Origin: Alphaproteobacteria bacterium MarineAlpha9_Bin3
Lineage (GTDB): Bacteria > Pseudomonadota > Alphaproteobacteria > TMED109
Direction: 5' to 3'
DNA: 61,001 bases
Assembly: GCA_002937655.1 (NCBI GenBank)
Contig: PTKH01000006.1
Span: 1 to 61,001, forward strand
This document shows, one piece after another, positions 1 to 9,929 of this stretch. Under the pieces are notes generated by a model. The model was not told the DNA's origin. It saw only the letters and a program-made list of their open reading frames with translations, and ran no database searches. Position 1 is the stretch's first letter. The number at the start of each line of letters is the position of its first letter. The position numbers and the translations under genes are program-made.

Positions 1-72
1 AGCGGGCGAAGAGATTCGAACTCTCGACATCTTCGTTGGCAACGAAGTGCTCTACCACTGAGCTACGCCCGC
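1..72 (-). tRNA. tRNA-Gly (anticodon GCC)
   Basis: Read on the minus strand this folds as a cloverleaf. The 7-bp acceptor stem GCGGGCG/CGCCCGC has a U discriminator. The D arm contains AGCTCAGTGGTAGAGC. The anticodon stem-loop CTTCGTTGCCAACGAAG carries anticodon GCC, and the T arm contains GTTCGAATC. The discriminator is the first base of the window, so any encoded CCA would lie outside it. It is transcribed away from the next gene. Confidence 0.96.
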
Positions 73-244
73 ATAAACTTTACTAAAATAATTTACTCAT
101 AAATAAAGTGGTTTTTATAAAAGATTTTGATATTTTGGTCAATGTTATTTGAACTCTATATATATAAGTTATATATCTAAATTTTATTTTATTTATTTAA
201 AAAATAAAATATTATATATATATCATAATAAACTTGGATAAAAT

Positions 245-1165
245 ATGAACGATAATGACTCAATAATTTCTACTGAACAAACTATGGAAAACATTATAGT
301 TGAGTCAGATACAGCTGCATTTAACAAAGATGTAATTGAAGCATCTAAGAATATTCCTGTATTAGTTGATTTTTGGGCTGACTGGTGTGCTCCTTGTAAA
401 CAACTAACTCCCATAATAGAAACATTAGTAAAATCCTATAACGGTCAAATAAAACTAGTAAAAATTGATACTGAAAAAAACCAAGAACTATCTCAGCAGC
501 TTCAGATTCAATCTCTGCCAACAGTTTACGCTTTTTATGAAGGGCAGCCTATAGATGGTTTTTCAGGTGCCATGCCGGAAAACGAAGTAAAGAAATTTAT
601 AAATAAAGTTATTGAAGCGAGTGGTGGAAATAAATTAGAAGAATTAAAAAAAGATATAGAAGATGCAGAAAAATTATTTAATGAAGAAAATTTTGAGGCT
701 GCTTTAACCTCATTTTCCAGTTTATTATCAGCTGAAGCTAATAATGCAACAATTATAGCAGGTTATGGAAAATGCTTATTAAAACTCGAGCGAGATAATG
801 AAGTAGCAGAATTACTTGAAGGATTAGAGGAAGATATGCTTAATGATAAGAGTATATTAAGCCTTATTGCCTTATCTAAACTAGAAAAGAATAATAAGCT
901 AGCAGGCGCTCCTGAAGAATTCCTTAATGATGTCAATTCAAATCCTGATAATCATGAGCTAAGATTTAAATTAGCTGAAGCATATTTAGCCTCTAATCAA
1001 AAAAGAGAGGGTTTAGATCAATTACTTATTATAGTAAAAAAAGATAGAAAATGGGAAGAGGATAAGGCTAGAAAGAAAATATTAGAACTGCTTAATGCCT
1101 TTGGAGAAGAAGATCCTATAACATCAGAAACTAGGCTTAAACTTTCATCTATAATATTTGCCTAA
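245..1165 (+). CDS. Thioredoxin-TPR co-chaperone (YbbN/CnoX family)
   Basis: 306 aa. The N-terminal thioredoxin domain (about residues 15-125) has the active-site motif WADWCAPCK with cysteines at 48 and 51. The C-terminal half is helical and TPR-like, as in YbbN/CnoX. These proteins hold oxidised or unfolding clients and pass them to DnaK or GroEL. The CxxC pair suggests real redox activity, unlike the E. coli protein, which lacks one cysteine. There is no signal peptide, so it is cytoplasmic. Met14 is an alternative start that would place the domain near the N-terminus, and neither start has a strong SD. The Lon-domain gene begins 2 nt after the stop, so the two are probably co-transcribed, as is common in alphaproteobacteria. 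Confidence 0.88.
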   Translation: MNDNDSIISTEQTMENIIVESDTAAFNKDVIEASKNIPVLVDFWADWCAPCKQLTPIIETLVKSYNGQIKLVKIDTEKNQELSQQLQIQSLPTVYAFYEGQPIDGFSGAMPENEVKKFINKVIEASGGNKLEELKKDIEDAEKLFNEENFEAALTSFSSLLSAEANNATIIAGYGKCLLKLERDNEVAELLEGLEEDMLNDKSILSLIALSKLEKNNKLAGAPEEFLNDVNSNPDNHELRFKLAEAYLASNQKREGLDQLLIIVKKDRKWEEDKARKKILELLNAFGEEDPITSETRLKLSSIIFA

Positions 1166-1167
1166 AT

Positions 1168-1812
1168 ATGGATAAAATTATTAATATAAAAAATTTACCA
1201 AAAGAGATACCAATATTTCCATTATCGAACTGCTTATTAATGCCCAAAGGAACTATTTCATTAAATATATTTGAGCCTAGATACATCAATATGACGGAAG
1301 ATGCAATTTCAAATAACCGATATATAGGAATGATTCAACCTCGACACAAACATAATAATGAACCAGAATTATACCCTACAGGATGTGTCGGAAAAATTAC
1401 TCATTTTTCAGAACTTAAAGACCAAAAGTATTTAATAGAATTAACAGGAGTTTGTAGATTTCAATTAATTAGCCATAAATTAACAGAAAGAAAATATAGA
1501 ATAGCAAGTATAGATTTAGCTAACTATTCTCAAGATTTAAAAGATAATAAATTAGAATTAAATCCTTTATTAAAAGATAGTTTCCTAAATTCTCTCAAAA
1601 ATTACTTTAAATCCCAAAAAATTGATGCAGACTGGCAAATTATAGAAAAAGCACCAACTAACGTTTTAATAAATTCTCTTGCTCAATCTTGTCCATTTAA
1701 TAAAGAAGAAAAGCAAAAACTTTTAGAGAGCACAGATCTGGACGATTTAATCAATATAATGATAACTTTATTTAAAATATATTCAGCGGGTGAAACTAAT
1801 AACCTTAATTAA
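1168..1812 (+). CDS. Lon N-terminal (LAN) domain protein
   Basis: 214 aa. The sequence matches the stand-alone Lon substrate-binding domain (PUA-like fold). It has the early [20 protein letters not shown]-type strand, the following IFEPRY motif, and a GCVGKI strand. There is no AAA+ or protease domain, so it is not Lon itself. The biochemical role of this family is not settled. It starts 2 nt after the thioredoxin-TPR gene and is followed by the Trm112-like gene, an order frequent in alphaproteobacteria. Confidence 0.85.
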   Translation: MDKIINIKNLPKEIPIFPLSNCLLMPKGTISLNIFEPRYINMTEDAISNNRYIGMIQPRHKHNNEPELYPTGCVGKITHFSELKDQKYLIELTGVCRFQLISHKLTERKYRIASIDLANYSQDLKDNKLELNPLLKDSFLNSLKNYFKSQKIDADWQIIEKAPTNVLINSLAQSCPFNKEEKQKLLESTDLDDLINIMITLFKIYSAGETNNLN

Positions 1813-1825
1813 GAAAAGGTATGAA

Positions 1826-2011
1826 ATGAAAAAAAATACAAATAAAATTGATAAAAACATACTAAATCTTCTAGTTTGCCCCATCACTAAGGGACCACTT
1901 AAATATGATATAGATAAATCAGAATTAATAAGTGAAAAAGCTAAGCTAGCATTTCCTATAGAAGATGGAATTCCAATAATGTTGATTGATAAAGCGAGAA
2001 GATTAAAATAA
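1826..2011 (+). CDS. Trm112-like small protein
   Basis: 61 aa. It contains [11 protein letters not shown] and a later IEDGIPIML, typical of the Trm112/YcaR family. In bacteria these are small, often zinc-related proteins of uncertain partner, while the eukaryotic member activates methyltransferases. Only one cysteine of the usual pairs is present (VCPITKGPL), so zinc binding by the classical four-cysteine site is unlikely. The ATG at 1826 is chosen because AAAAGG lies 6 nt upstream. An upstream in-frame ATG at 1790 would add 12 residues inside the preceding gene. Confidence 0.8.
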   Translation: MKKNTNKIDKNILNLLVCPITKGPLKYDIDKSELISEKAKLAFPIEDGIPIMLIDKARRLK

Positions 2012-2358
2012 TGGAAGAAAAAAATAAATTTCAAATAAAGTCAATCATATGTAATAAAGATAAATTAAATATTGAATTTAATGATAATTATAAATCCATT
2101 ATTTCTGCAGAATTGTTAAGAGTTGAAAGTCCATCAGCAGAAGTGCAAGGGCATTCGGTAAAAGAAAAAGTGACTCCTCTTAATAAAAAATATATTTCAA
2201 TAATTAACATTGAAAAAGTAGGTAATTATGCAATTAGAATTATATTTGATGATGGACATGATACGGGTATATATTCATGGGTTTATTTAAGAAAAATGTC
2301 CGAACAAAATGCTGAATTATATAGAGACTATTTAGACAGAGTAAAAAAAATAAGTTGA
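2011..2358 (+). CDS. DUF971 family protein
   Basis: 115 aa. It matches the DUF971/GBBH-like N-terminal domain: LRVESPSAEVQGH, then NIEKVGNYAIRIIFDDGHDTG, then YSWVYL. In eukaryotes the domain is the zinc-binding N-terminal part of gamma-butyrobetaine hydroxylase. The bacterial stand-alone form is often linked to iron-sulfur protein biogenesis, but its function is unproven. Its ATG overlaps the previous stop by 1 nt (TAATG), indicating translational coupling. It ends 2 bp from the convergent UbiH-type gene. Confidence 0.85.
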   Translation: MEEKNKFQIKSIICNKDKLNIEFNDNYKSIISAELLRVESPSAEVQGHSVKEKVTPLNKKYISIINIEKVGNYAIRIIFDDGHDTGIYSWVYLRKMSEQNAELYRDYLDRVKKIS

Positions 2359-2360
2359 GA

Positions 2361-3569
2361 TCAAATTCCCATTGCATATTTCATAAAAGCTCTCTTAAGT
2401 ATGGGTGTGTTGCTTACAGTTGCTAAGCCTAAACGTCTAAAAGCTTTTACGTGTGGTTTTGAATTTCTAAATAATTCATTTAATGCATGAGTTGCATTGA
2501 TTAATGAGGCAACATCTACTTTTCTATACATTTCATAATCTTTTAAAAATATTTTACTTCCAATATCTAAACCTAAACCTACTCTCGCTGAACACATTTC
2601 TGAAAACTTTTCCATTCCTCTTAAAGATAAATTAAAACCTTGTCCTGCAATTGGGTGAATAGCATGAGCAGCATCACCCATAAGAACTATTCTTTCTGAA
2701 ACTATATTTTTTGGCTTTATTAATTCTAGAGGAAAAGCTTTAGAATCTCCGTATAACTCTATTTTTCCAAGCCAATCAAAACAATGCCTTTCTAATTCGT
2801 AAGATATAATATTCGGGTTTTTCTTACTATCTATTAATCGATTTCTAGTAGTTTCCTCTTTGTCAGACCAAATTATAGCCGACCTATATTTTTTTTTATA
2901 TTTTTTCATTGGGAGAACAGCCAAAGGTCCTCCAGGTAAGAACTTTTCTAAAGCAATATTATTATGATTTTTTTGATGTAAAATTTGTGTTACATAAGCC
3001 TCTTGATCATAAAAAGATCTATTTTCTCTAATGCCAACCATTTTTCTTACTACTGAGTTTTTTCCATCTGCTGCAACAACTAGGCTTGCCGTAATAATAT
3101 TTTTATTTTCCAAAAATAGTTTTGCTGAAGATTTATCTATTTTAATATTAAGCACCTTAGACTTAATTCTTTTTACCTTACCACATTTTTTAAGATTTTT
3201 TATTCTTAGATCAATTTGCTTAATTAAATCGCAATTCTCTACTACATACCCAAGACTATTTATATCCGTTAAATTATTTTTGCTTAAATAATCTTTATAA
3301 TCAAAGACTAAAGAAATAGAAGAGCTTCCATCAAGTATATTTATGCTATCAATAGCTTCGACTTTATCTTTTAAATTTTTCCAAACCCCCAAACTATCAT
3401 AAAATTTCTTAGGCCCAGCTGCAATTGCTGTTGTTCTTTTATCATCTTGCATTACCTGGCTAACACTCCTTGGATCAACAATAATAACATCAAGACCTTT
3501 TTTTTGTAATGAAAGAGCGAGCGTCATACCCGCCAAAGCTCCTCCGCATATTATTATATCTGTGTGCAA
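2361..3569 (-). CDS. UbiH/UbiF/COQ6-family FAD monooxygenase
   Basis: 402 aa, a normal length. The N-terminal dinucleotide-binding motif IICGGALAGMTLALSL is slightly degenerate from GxGxxG. A central VAADGKNSVVR strand is followed by the FAD-binding GDAAHAIHPIAGQGFN signature near residue 295. These enzymes hydroxylate the ubiquinone ring on the inner face of the membrane. The regiospecificity (UbiH, UbiF, UbiI or UbiL type) cannot be assigned from sequence by eye, so no symbol is given. It is divergent from the amidase and convergent with the DUF971 gene. Confidence 0.87.
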   Translation of the reverse strand: MHTDIIICGGALAGMTLALSLQKKGLDVIIVDPRSVSQVMQDDKRTTAIAAGPKKFYDSLGVWKNLKDKVEAIDSINILDGSSSISLVFDYKDYLSKNNLTDINSLGYVVENCDLIKQIDLRIKNLKKCGKVKRIKSKVLNIKIDKSSAKLFLENKNIITASLVVAADGKNSVVRKMVGIRENRSFYDQEAYVTQILHQKNHNNIALEKFLPGGPLAVLPMKKYKKKYRSAIIWSDKEETTRNRLIDSKKNPNIISYELERHCFDWLGKIELYGDSKAFPLELIKPKNIVSERIVLMGDAAHAIHPIAGQGFNLSLRGMEKFSEMCSARVGLGLDIGSKIFLKDYEMYRKVDVASLINATHALNELFRNSKPHVKAFRRLGLATVSNTPILKRAFMKYAMGI

Positions 3570-3610
3570 TTATTTTCCTTCATATAAACTGTTTATATTT
3601 CATAAATACT

Positions 3611-4984
3611 ATGACAGTATTAAGTATGCAAATACCTGAAAATATTAAATCATTATCTGCAAGTGATATAGGACAACTTTTACATAAAAAAAAGGTTTGT
3701 CCTATAGATTTAGTAAATTTTTATTTCGATGAGATAGAATCATTTTCTAAGCCTAGTCCTTATATTTATCTAACTAAAGATAGGGCTTACAAAGAAGCCC
3801 GCTTATCTAAGAAACGTATACTAGAAGATAAGCCCCTAAGTCCATTGGATGGCGTACCCGTAGCATGGAAAGACCTTTTTGATTTTAAAGATTATATAAC
3901 AACAAGCGGCTCCAAAATATTTGATAAAAGCAAACCTGCTAAGCAAGACGCGTATGCTGTGAATTTAGCAAAAAAAGCAGGCCTTATTCAATTAGGAAAG
4001 ACTTCTACTGTTGAGTTTGCTCTTGGAGGAATAGGGACTAATAATAACTTTATTACACCAGAAAATGCAATTATGACAAATGAACCGCATGTACCTGGTG
4101 GTTCTTCATCAGGGTCAGGGGTAGCATTAGCTAATGGGCTTTGTGCTGCTAGTTTTGGAACAGATACTGGAGGCTCAGTTAGAATACCCTCGGCGTGGAA
4201 TAAATTAGTAGGGTTAAAAACTTCAATTGGAAGAATTTCTTTAAAAGGTGTTACGCCGCTGGCTTCTTCATATGATACCGTTGGCCCCTTAACAAAAAGT
4301 ATTAAAGATGCAAGTTTATTATTTTCTATATTGACTAAGAGCCATTATGCTGATTTTAAAAAAATAGATTCTAAAAAAATAAGATTACTTGTAGTTAGAG
4401 GAATGCCTTGGCTTAATGCTAATATTAAGGTCCAAAAAGCATGCGAAGAAGCTATTAATAGTTTGTCTAAATCTGGGATCAATATAATTGAAAAAAAAGT
4501 TTATGAAATAGAAGAAATGCATAATTTACTTCTAGAAAATAATGGGGGAACGACTGTAGCAGAGGCTTATTCTGAATGGAAAAGCATAGTTGAAAAACAT
4601 AGTTCCTTAATGGATAAAGATGTTCTAAATAGAATGTTAATTGGAAAAAACATTACACAGCAGTCTCTAAATATAATTTATCAAGCGGAAGAAAAACTTT
4701 CAAAAAAATTGCATTTTTCAATGCATGAGTATGATGCTATTTTAATGCCTACTATTCCTATTTTACCGCCAACTATAGCGCAAGTTCAAAAAGATATGGA
4801 AACATATGACAAGTTTAACAGGCTGGCCTTAAGAAATACAAGAATTGCTAATTCTTTACGTTTATGTGCTATTACTCTTCCTCTTCCCGAAAATGTTCCA
4901 ATTGGAATTATGTTATGTAAAGCATTAGGCAAAGATGAGGAGTTATTAAATGTAGCAAATGCTATATTTGATATAATTAAATAA
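3611..4984 (+). CDS. Amidase-signature family hydrolase
   Basis: About 457 aa. It has the amidase signature: catalytic Lys in VAWKDLFD (about residue 87), GGSSSGSG with the cis-serine (about 165), and GTDTGGS with the nucleophilic serine (about 189). This is the Ser-cisSer-Lys fold shared with GatA, but no gatB or gatC is nearby, so a stand-alone amidase acting on a small amide is more likely. The substrate is unknown. A longer ORF from 3509 would run 61 nt into the divergent monooxygenase gene and is rejected. ATG 3611 or ATG 3626 is the real start. The gene ends on a bidirectional terminator shared with amt. Confidence 0.85.
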   Translation: MTVLSMQIPENIKSLSASDIGQLLHKKKVCPIDLVNFYFDEIESFSKPSPYIYLTKDRAYKEARLSKKRILEDKPLSPLDGVPVAWKDLFDFKDYITTSGSKIFDKSKPAKQDAYAVNLAKKAGLIQLGKTSTVEFALGGIGTNNNFITPENAIMTNEPHVPGGSSSGSGVALANGLCAASFGTDTGGSVRIPSAWNKLVGLKTSIGRISLKGVTPLASSYDTVGPLTKSIKDASLLFSILTKSHYADFKKIDSKKIRLLVVRGMPWLNANIKVQKACEEAINSLSKSGINIIEKKVYEIEEMHNLLLENNGGTTVAEAYSEWKSIVEKHSSLMDKDVLNRMLIGKNITQQSLNIIYQAEEKLSKKLHFSMHEYDAILMPTIPILPPTIAQVQKDMETYDKFNRLALRNTRIANSLRLCAITLPLPENVPIGIMLCKALGKDEELLNVANAIFDIIK

Positions 4985-5019
4985 AAAGGAGATAAAAAAG
5001 CTAAATATTACCTCCTTTT
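4984..5019. terminator. Bidirectional terminator between amidase and amt
   Basis: A perfect 8-bp inverted repeat AAAAGGAG (4984-4991) / CTCCTTTT (5012-5019) extends by TAA/TTA after one mismatch. A-rich and T-rich flanks lie on both sides, so it can end transcription of both convergent genes. Confidence 0.75.
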
Positions 5020-5036
5020 ATAAAATTCAAAAACTA

Positions 5037-6239
5037 CTAATTATAGCCTTTTTCTCCATGAATAGACGTGTCAAGCCCTTCTATTTCTTGATCATCATCA
5101 ACTCTTAATCCAATAGTCTTTTTAACTATAAGCGTTATAAGCCATGTGATAATTAGGCACCATAAGCCTACAGCAATTACGCCAATTACTTGAGTTATAA
5201 ATTGACTTCCGATTGTTTGATCTGATAATCCTAAACCTCCAAAAATTGGAGAACCTAAAGGTGCTGTTAATAAAATTCCTAAAACTCCTCCAATTCCATG
5301 AACAGCCATAACATCAAGAGCATCATCTATATTCCAATTATTTTTAATTATTCCACACATCTTATAGCAAATTATACCAGCTAAAACACCAATTATTAAA
5401 GCTCCTACAGGGCCTACAAAACCGGAAGCTGGTGTAATTGTTGCTAGACCTGCTATCGTGCCAGTTGCTATACCCACCAAAGTAGGTTTTCCATGAGACA
5501 TCCATTCTATAAACATCCAAGTTAGTGCAGCTGTAGCAGCAGAAATATGTGTTACTGTAATAGCCATTCCTGCAGCTCCGTCGGCAGCTAACGCTGAGCC
5601 TCCATTAAATCCAAACCAACCAACCCACAATAAAGCCGCCCCTACAAAAACTAGGGCAGGATTATGCGGAGGTTTTACGTCATTTGGAAAACCTTTACGA
5701 GGCCCTAAAATTTTAGCAATTACCAAAGCTGCCATTCCACAATTAAGGTGAACAACTAATCCACCAGCGAAATCTTGCAAGCCCATTGCTGCAAGCCAAC
5801 CGCCTCCCCAAATCCAATGAGTAACTGGAGCATATACAAATAGAAGCCATAGTCCTGATATCCATAAAACTGCAGAAAACTTTATTCTTTCAACAAATGC
5901 TCCTACTACTAATGCAGGCGTAATAATTGCAAAAGTCATTTGAAACATAAAAAATACATTTTCTGGAATATTACCCGCTTCAGTAGATGTCCCAACACCA
6001 GCTAAAAATGTTTTTGAAAAATCTCCAATATAAGCACCGCTTCCAGAAAAAGATAAACTATATCCTGCAATTAACCAAATTACAGACGCCATACAAGCAA
6101 TAGAAAAACATTGGATTAATACCGAAATAATATTTGTTGCTTTTACCAAACCTCCATAAAATAATGCTAAGCCTGGCAATGTCATTAAAAGAACCAAAGC
6201 AGTAGAAGTTAAAATCCAAGCCGTATCTGCACCAACCAT
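5037..6239 (-). CDS. amt: Ammonium transporter Amt
   Basis: 400 aa with about 11 hydrophobic segments. It opens with an N-out helix (LPGLALFYGGLV). Family landmarks include VTHWIWGGGWL, DFAGGLVVHLNCGMAALV, and DVMAVHGIGGVLG, which carries the second pore histidine. It mediates ammonium uptake across the inner membrane. The start has a strong SD (GGAGG, 3-4 nt before ATG). No glnB/glnK gene is adjacent, unlike many amt loci, so its PII regulator must lie elsewhere. No sigma-54 promoter was seen in the 213-bp upstream gap. Confidence 0.95.
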   Translation of the reverse strand: MVGADTAWILTSTALVLLMTLPGLALFYGGLVKATNIISVLIQCFSIACMASVIWLIAGYSLSFSGSGAYIGDFSKTFLAGVGTSTEAGNIPENVFFMFQMTFAIITPALVVGAFVERIKFSAVLWISGLWLLFVYAPVTHWIWGGGWLAAMGLQDFAGGLVVHLNCGMAALVIAKILGPRKGFPNDVKPPHNPALVFVGAALLWVGWFGFNGGSALAADGAAGMAITVTHISAATAALTWMFIEWMSHGKPTLVGIATGTIAGLATITPASGFVGPVGALIIGVLAGIICYKMCGIIKNNWNIDDALDVMAVHGIGGVLGILLTAPLGSPIFGGLGLSDQTIGSQFITQVIGVIAVGLWCLIITWLITLIVKKTIGLRVDDDQEIEGLDTSIHGEKGYN

Positions 6240-6452
6240 TTTACCTCCAATCTATATTAATGTAAGCTTAAAAATTACTCACTATAAAATTTTAATGTTT
6301 AAATATTAATCAAACATACTATATTTCTGTTAATTCGGCAAATTTTATAGAAAGAATTAAGATTTATATATTTATAGTGCGCTTAATAATATAGACCTAT
6401 TTAAAATACACAGCTATATTAAGTAAAAATTATCAGATTAGAAAAAAAATAT

Positions 6453-7661
6453 ATGAGTTATAAATTAATTAATATTAATGAGAATTTAGAACTGCTTAAT
6501 GACTACCCTTTTCAGAGGTTAAATAATCTTTTAAAAGATATACAAAAACCTAAGAAATCCTCAGAAATTATTATGTCTATAGGTGAGCCCAAACACAATC
6601 CTCCTGCATTTGTTAAAAATATTATAAATAAGAATTATGAAAAATGGGCAAAATATCCTCCTACTCTTGGTATGGAAAAATTAAATATTGCTTCTATTAA
6701 CTGGCTTAATAGAAGATTTAATCTTTCCAAAAAAGTTCTAAACCATAAAGAAAATATAGTTCAATTAGCAGGAACTAGAGAAGGATTATTTAATATCGCC
6801 TTAGCTCTTAGCCCTTCTATAAAAAATAACAATAAACCAGTCATGCTTCTGCCTGATCCATTTTACCAAGTTTATGCTGGAGCGTGCAGAATTAGCGGGG
6901 CAGAGCCGGTGTTTATCGGCTCTTTAAAAAAAAATAACTTTGTACCATCTTTTTCTAATGCCAAAAAAGAAATATTAAAGAGGACATCTATTATATACAT
7001 ATGTTCGCCCTCAAACCCTGAAGGCGCTTCGCTAAAGTTAAAAGAGTGGGAAAATTTAATATTACTTGCTAGAAAATATGCCGCTGTATTAATTGTAGAT
7101 GAATGCTATACTGATATATATTTTAAAAAACGTCCTTTAGGGGTATTAGAAGCATGCAAAAAACTAAAAACTGGCCTAGATAATATTGTTAGTTTTCACT
7201 CTCTTTCAAAGAGATCAAATGTTCCTGGAATTAGGTCAGGGTTTGCGGTTGGAGACAAATATCTTATTGAAAATTTTAAAAAACTAAGGCATTACTGTGC
7301 AGGTCAACAACCTCTTCCAATTCAAGAAGTAGCAACAGCTTTATGGAATGAAGATAGTCATTCTGAAAAAAATAGAAAATTATATACAAAAAAATTTAAA
7401 CTTGCCAAAGAGATTTTTAAAAAACATAAAAATTTTTATCTTCCTGATGGAGGATTTTATATATGGCTTGAAGTAGGTAATGGCGAAAAGTTTACGAAGT
7501 TATTGTGGAAAGAAAAGGGTATAAAAGTTATGCCTGGAGCTTACTTGTCAAAACTAGATAATTCTAAAGATTATATTAGAATTGCCCTAGTTTCGAATTT
7601 TAAAGAAACTAAAACTGCCCTAGAAGGTATATATGATGTTCTCAGTAAGCATGTAAAATGA
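6453..7661 (+). CDS. Class I aminotransferase, DapC-like
   Basis: 402 aa, a PLP fold-type I enzyme. It has CSPSNPEG (substrate/PLP binding), DECYTD with the PLP-ring aspartate (about residue 216), and SLSKRSNVPGIRSG with the Schiff-base lysine at 253. It resembles alphaproteobacterial N-succinyldiaminopimelate aminotransferases in the lysine/peptidoglycan pathway, and a dapB gene closes the window. Exact substrate is an inference. It overlaps ftsK by 4 nt (ATGA), so the two are translationally coupled. Confidence 0.82.
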   Translation: MSYKLININENLELLNDYPFQRLNNLLKDIQKPKKSSEIIMSIGEPKHNPPAFVKNIINKNYEKWAKYPPTLGMEKLNIASINWLNRRFNLSKKVLNHKENIVQLAGTREGLFNIALALSPSIKNNNKPVMLLPDPFYQVYAGACRISGAEPVFIGSLKKNNFVPSFSNAKKEILKRTSIIYICSPSNPEGASLKLKEWENLILLARKYAAVLIVDECYTDIYFKKRPLGVLEACKKLKTGLDNIVSFHSLSKRSNVPGIRSGFAVGDKYLIENFKKLRHYCAGQQPLPIQEVATALWNEDSHSEKNRKLYTKKFKLAKEIFKKHKNFYLPDGGFYIWLEVGNGEKFTKLLWKEKGIKVMPGAYLSKLDNSKDYIRIALVSNFKETKTALEGIYDVLSKHVK

Positions 7662-9922
7662 AAAACTTTAATAAAAATAATTTATCTAAAAATTCAATAG
7701 GCTTATATGCCTGGACAAAATACAAATTAATGCAGCTAATAGGCGTGCTATTTATAATGTTATCCATTTTTTTATGGTTTTCATTTTACTATTTTGATTT
7801 CCAGGACTATGGGAACCCTTATTTATCTTCATCGAAAGAGAAAATAAATTTATTAAAATTTTTAGGTTCTTGGTTTAATGGAGTTTTCACTTATTGGATA
7901 GGACAAGCATGCTGGATAATTCCTTTATTACCTTTTACCATAGGTTATAGATTATTTAATAATGAGAAAATTAAATATTTATTTTTTAAAGCAATTTTTA
8001 TTTTTATTGGTTTGCTTCTGATATCCGGAGGGCTAAAAAATTTTGGTTTAGAGGGGGGGCAGTTTAGTCTATTTACATATAAAATATTCATACAAATAGA
8101 AGGTTTAATAAATATAGAAAATAAAATATTTATTATAAATCTATCAGGAATTATAATTGGTGCTTTATTAATTTTAAGTTCGTTAGATATAAGATTCCAA
8201 CTTTATAATAAATTGTTGGTATTCTTTTTTAAGAATTTTTCATTATTACTTCATTTTACTTTTAAAACATTTTATAAAAATATAATATTTTTAAAATCTT
8301 TATTTATTTACAAAAAAGATATTACTAATAAAGCAACAAGCTCTAAAAAAACATTTTCTAAGAAAAAGATGCCTCATCTAGGCTCAAGAGAAGAGACGGA
8401 AAAGCAAAAAGAATTAGAACTAGAATTTCAAGAAGGCCCAGACTTTACATTACCTCATCTTGAATTATTAACGGAGCCCAAAAGAAAAAAAGAATATAAA
8501 AATAATGAAGAGCAGTTGGAAAATACAGCGAGAATGTTAGAAAATGTTTTAGATGATTTCGGAATTAGAGGGGAAATTGGTAGAATACAATCTGGCCCTG
8601 TCGTAACTAGATATGAATTAGAACCCGCACCCGGAGTAAGGTCAAGCAGAGTAATTGGTCTATCAGATGATATAGCCAGATCTATGAGCGCAGTTTCTGC
8701 AAGAGTGGCTGTTGTGCCTGGAAGAAATGCCATAGGTATTGAGCTGCCTAATGAAGATAGAGAAGTTGTTTTTCTAAGGGAAGTGCTAAGCGCCAAAGCA
8801 TTTGAAGAAAAATATGATCTGCCTCTTGCATTAGGAAGAAATATTGCTGGAAGCCCCATTATTACAGATTTAGGAAAAATGCCTCATTTACTTGTAGCGG
8901 GAACTACAGGCTCAGGTAAATCGGTTGCTGTAAACGCGATGATCATCTCATTATTATATACCTTAGAACCTAATAAACTAAAATTTATAATGATAGATCC
9001 AAAAATGTTAGAATTATCTGTATATGAAAATATACCTCATCTTTTACATCCGGTAGTAACGGAGCCACATAAAGCTGTAGTGGCTTTGAAATGGGCAGTT
9101 CAAGAAATGAATAATAGGTATCGTCTTATGTCAGAGTTAGGAGTTAGAAGTATACATAGTTATAATAATAAAATTACAAAAACTAAAGAAAAAGGACAAG
9201 TTTTAACCAAGTCATTTCAAACAGGCTTTGACCCAGATACCGGAAAACCAATAATAGAAAAACATGAACTGCCATCTGAAATTCTTCCGAACATAGTTAT
9301 AGTAATAGATGAAATGGCAGATCTAATGCTTTCTTCTGGAAGAGATATTGAAATGTCTATACAGGCTTTAGCCCAAAAAGCCCGAGCCGCCGGCATACAT
9401 TTAATAGTAGCAACTCAGCGCCCATCCGTCGATGTTATTACAGGAACAATAAAAGCTAACCTTCCTACGCGAATTAGCTTCCAAGTTACGAGCAAAATTG
9501 ACAGTAGAACAATCTTAGGAGAACAGGGAGCAGAACAATTATTAGGTAAAGGTGATATGCTTTTCATGGAGTCAGCAAGTCAAGTTCAAAGAATTCATGG
9601 GCCCTTTGTTTCTGATCAAGAGGTAGATAAAGTTGCTTCTTTTTTAAGAAGTAAAGGATCTCCTGATTATGTTTTTGAAATAACTGAAGACTTGGATGAG
9701 CAAAATGCTACATCAGAAACAGATAAATCTAATGACCCTTTATTCGATCAAGCCGTAGACTTAGTTTCAAGAGAACAAAAAGCCTCTACAAGTTTTCTTC
9801 AAAGACACCTTCAAATTGGTTATAATAGGGCAGCAAGAATAATTGATATAATGGAAGCAGAAAAAATGATCTCTCCAGCAAGCCAAACCGGTAAGCGCGA
9901 AGTTCTTCTCAATAAGAAATAA
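7658..9922 (+). CDS. ftsK: DNA translocase FtsK
   Basis: 754 aa. It has four N-terminal membrane helices (about residues 27-47, 75-98, 108-126 and 155-175), a short Lys/Glu-rich linker (210-275), and the RecA-like motor with Walker A GTTGSGKS (about 414-421) and Walker B IVIVIDEMADLM (about 546-556). The C-terminal winged-helix gamma domain (about 690-754, STSFLQRHLQIGYNRAARII) recognises KOPS. It moves chromosome termini at the septum and activates XerCD at dif. The linker is short compared with E. coli FtsK, as is usual in alphaproteobacteria. It follows the aminotransferase and precedes lolA. Confidence 0.96.
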   Translation: MKNFNKNNLSKNSIGLYAWTKYKLMQLIGVLFIMLSIFLWFSFYYFDFQDYGNPYLSSSKEKINLLKFLGSWFNGVFTYWIGQACWIIPLLPFTIGYRLFNNEKIKYLFFKAIFIFIGLLLISGGLKNFGLEGGQFSLFTYKIFIQIEGLINIENKIFIINLSGIIIGALLILSSLDIRFQLYNKLLVFFFKNFSLLLHFTFKTFYKNIIFLKSLFIYKKDITNKATSSKKTFSKKKMPHLGSREETEKQKELELEFQEGPDFTLPHLELLTEPKRKKEYKNNEEQLENTARMLENVLDDFGIRGEIGRIQSGPVVTRYELEPAPGVRSSRVIGLSDDIARSMSAVSARVAVVPGRNAIGIELPNEDREVVFLREVLSAKAFEEKYDLPLALGRNIAGSPIITDLGKMPHLLVAGTTGSGKSVAVNAMIISLLYTLEPNKLKFIMIDPKMLELSVYENIPHLLHPVVTEPHKAVVALKWAVQEMNNRYRLMSELGVRSIHSYNNKITKTKEKGQVLTKSFQTGFDPDTGKPIIEKHELPSEILPNIVIVIDEMADLMLSSGRDIEMSIQALAQKARAAGIHLIVATQRPSVDVITGTIKANLPTRISFQVTSKIDSRTILGEQGAEQLLGKGDMLFMESASQVQRIHGPFVSDQEVDKVASFLRSKGSPDYVFEITEDLDEQNATSETDKSNDPLFDQAVDLVSREQKASTSFLQRHLQIGYNRAARIIDIMEAEKMISPASQTGKREVLLNKK

Positions 9923-9929
9923 ATTAAAA

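Noticed and set aside
3031-3291. 86-codon ORF antisense to the UbiH-type gene
   Set aside because: It is a shadow of the real gene, with no SD and no recognisable product.
3509-3610. Extended amidase N-terminus with a membrane-like segment
   Set aside because: It would overlap the divergent monooxygenase start by 61 nt, and the family begins near ATG 3611 or 3626.
6240-6452. Sigma-54/NtrC promoter for amt
   Set aside because: No TGGCAC-N5-TTGCA-like element was found on the minus strand of the gap.
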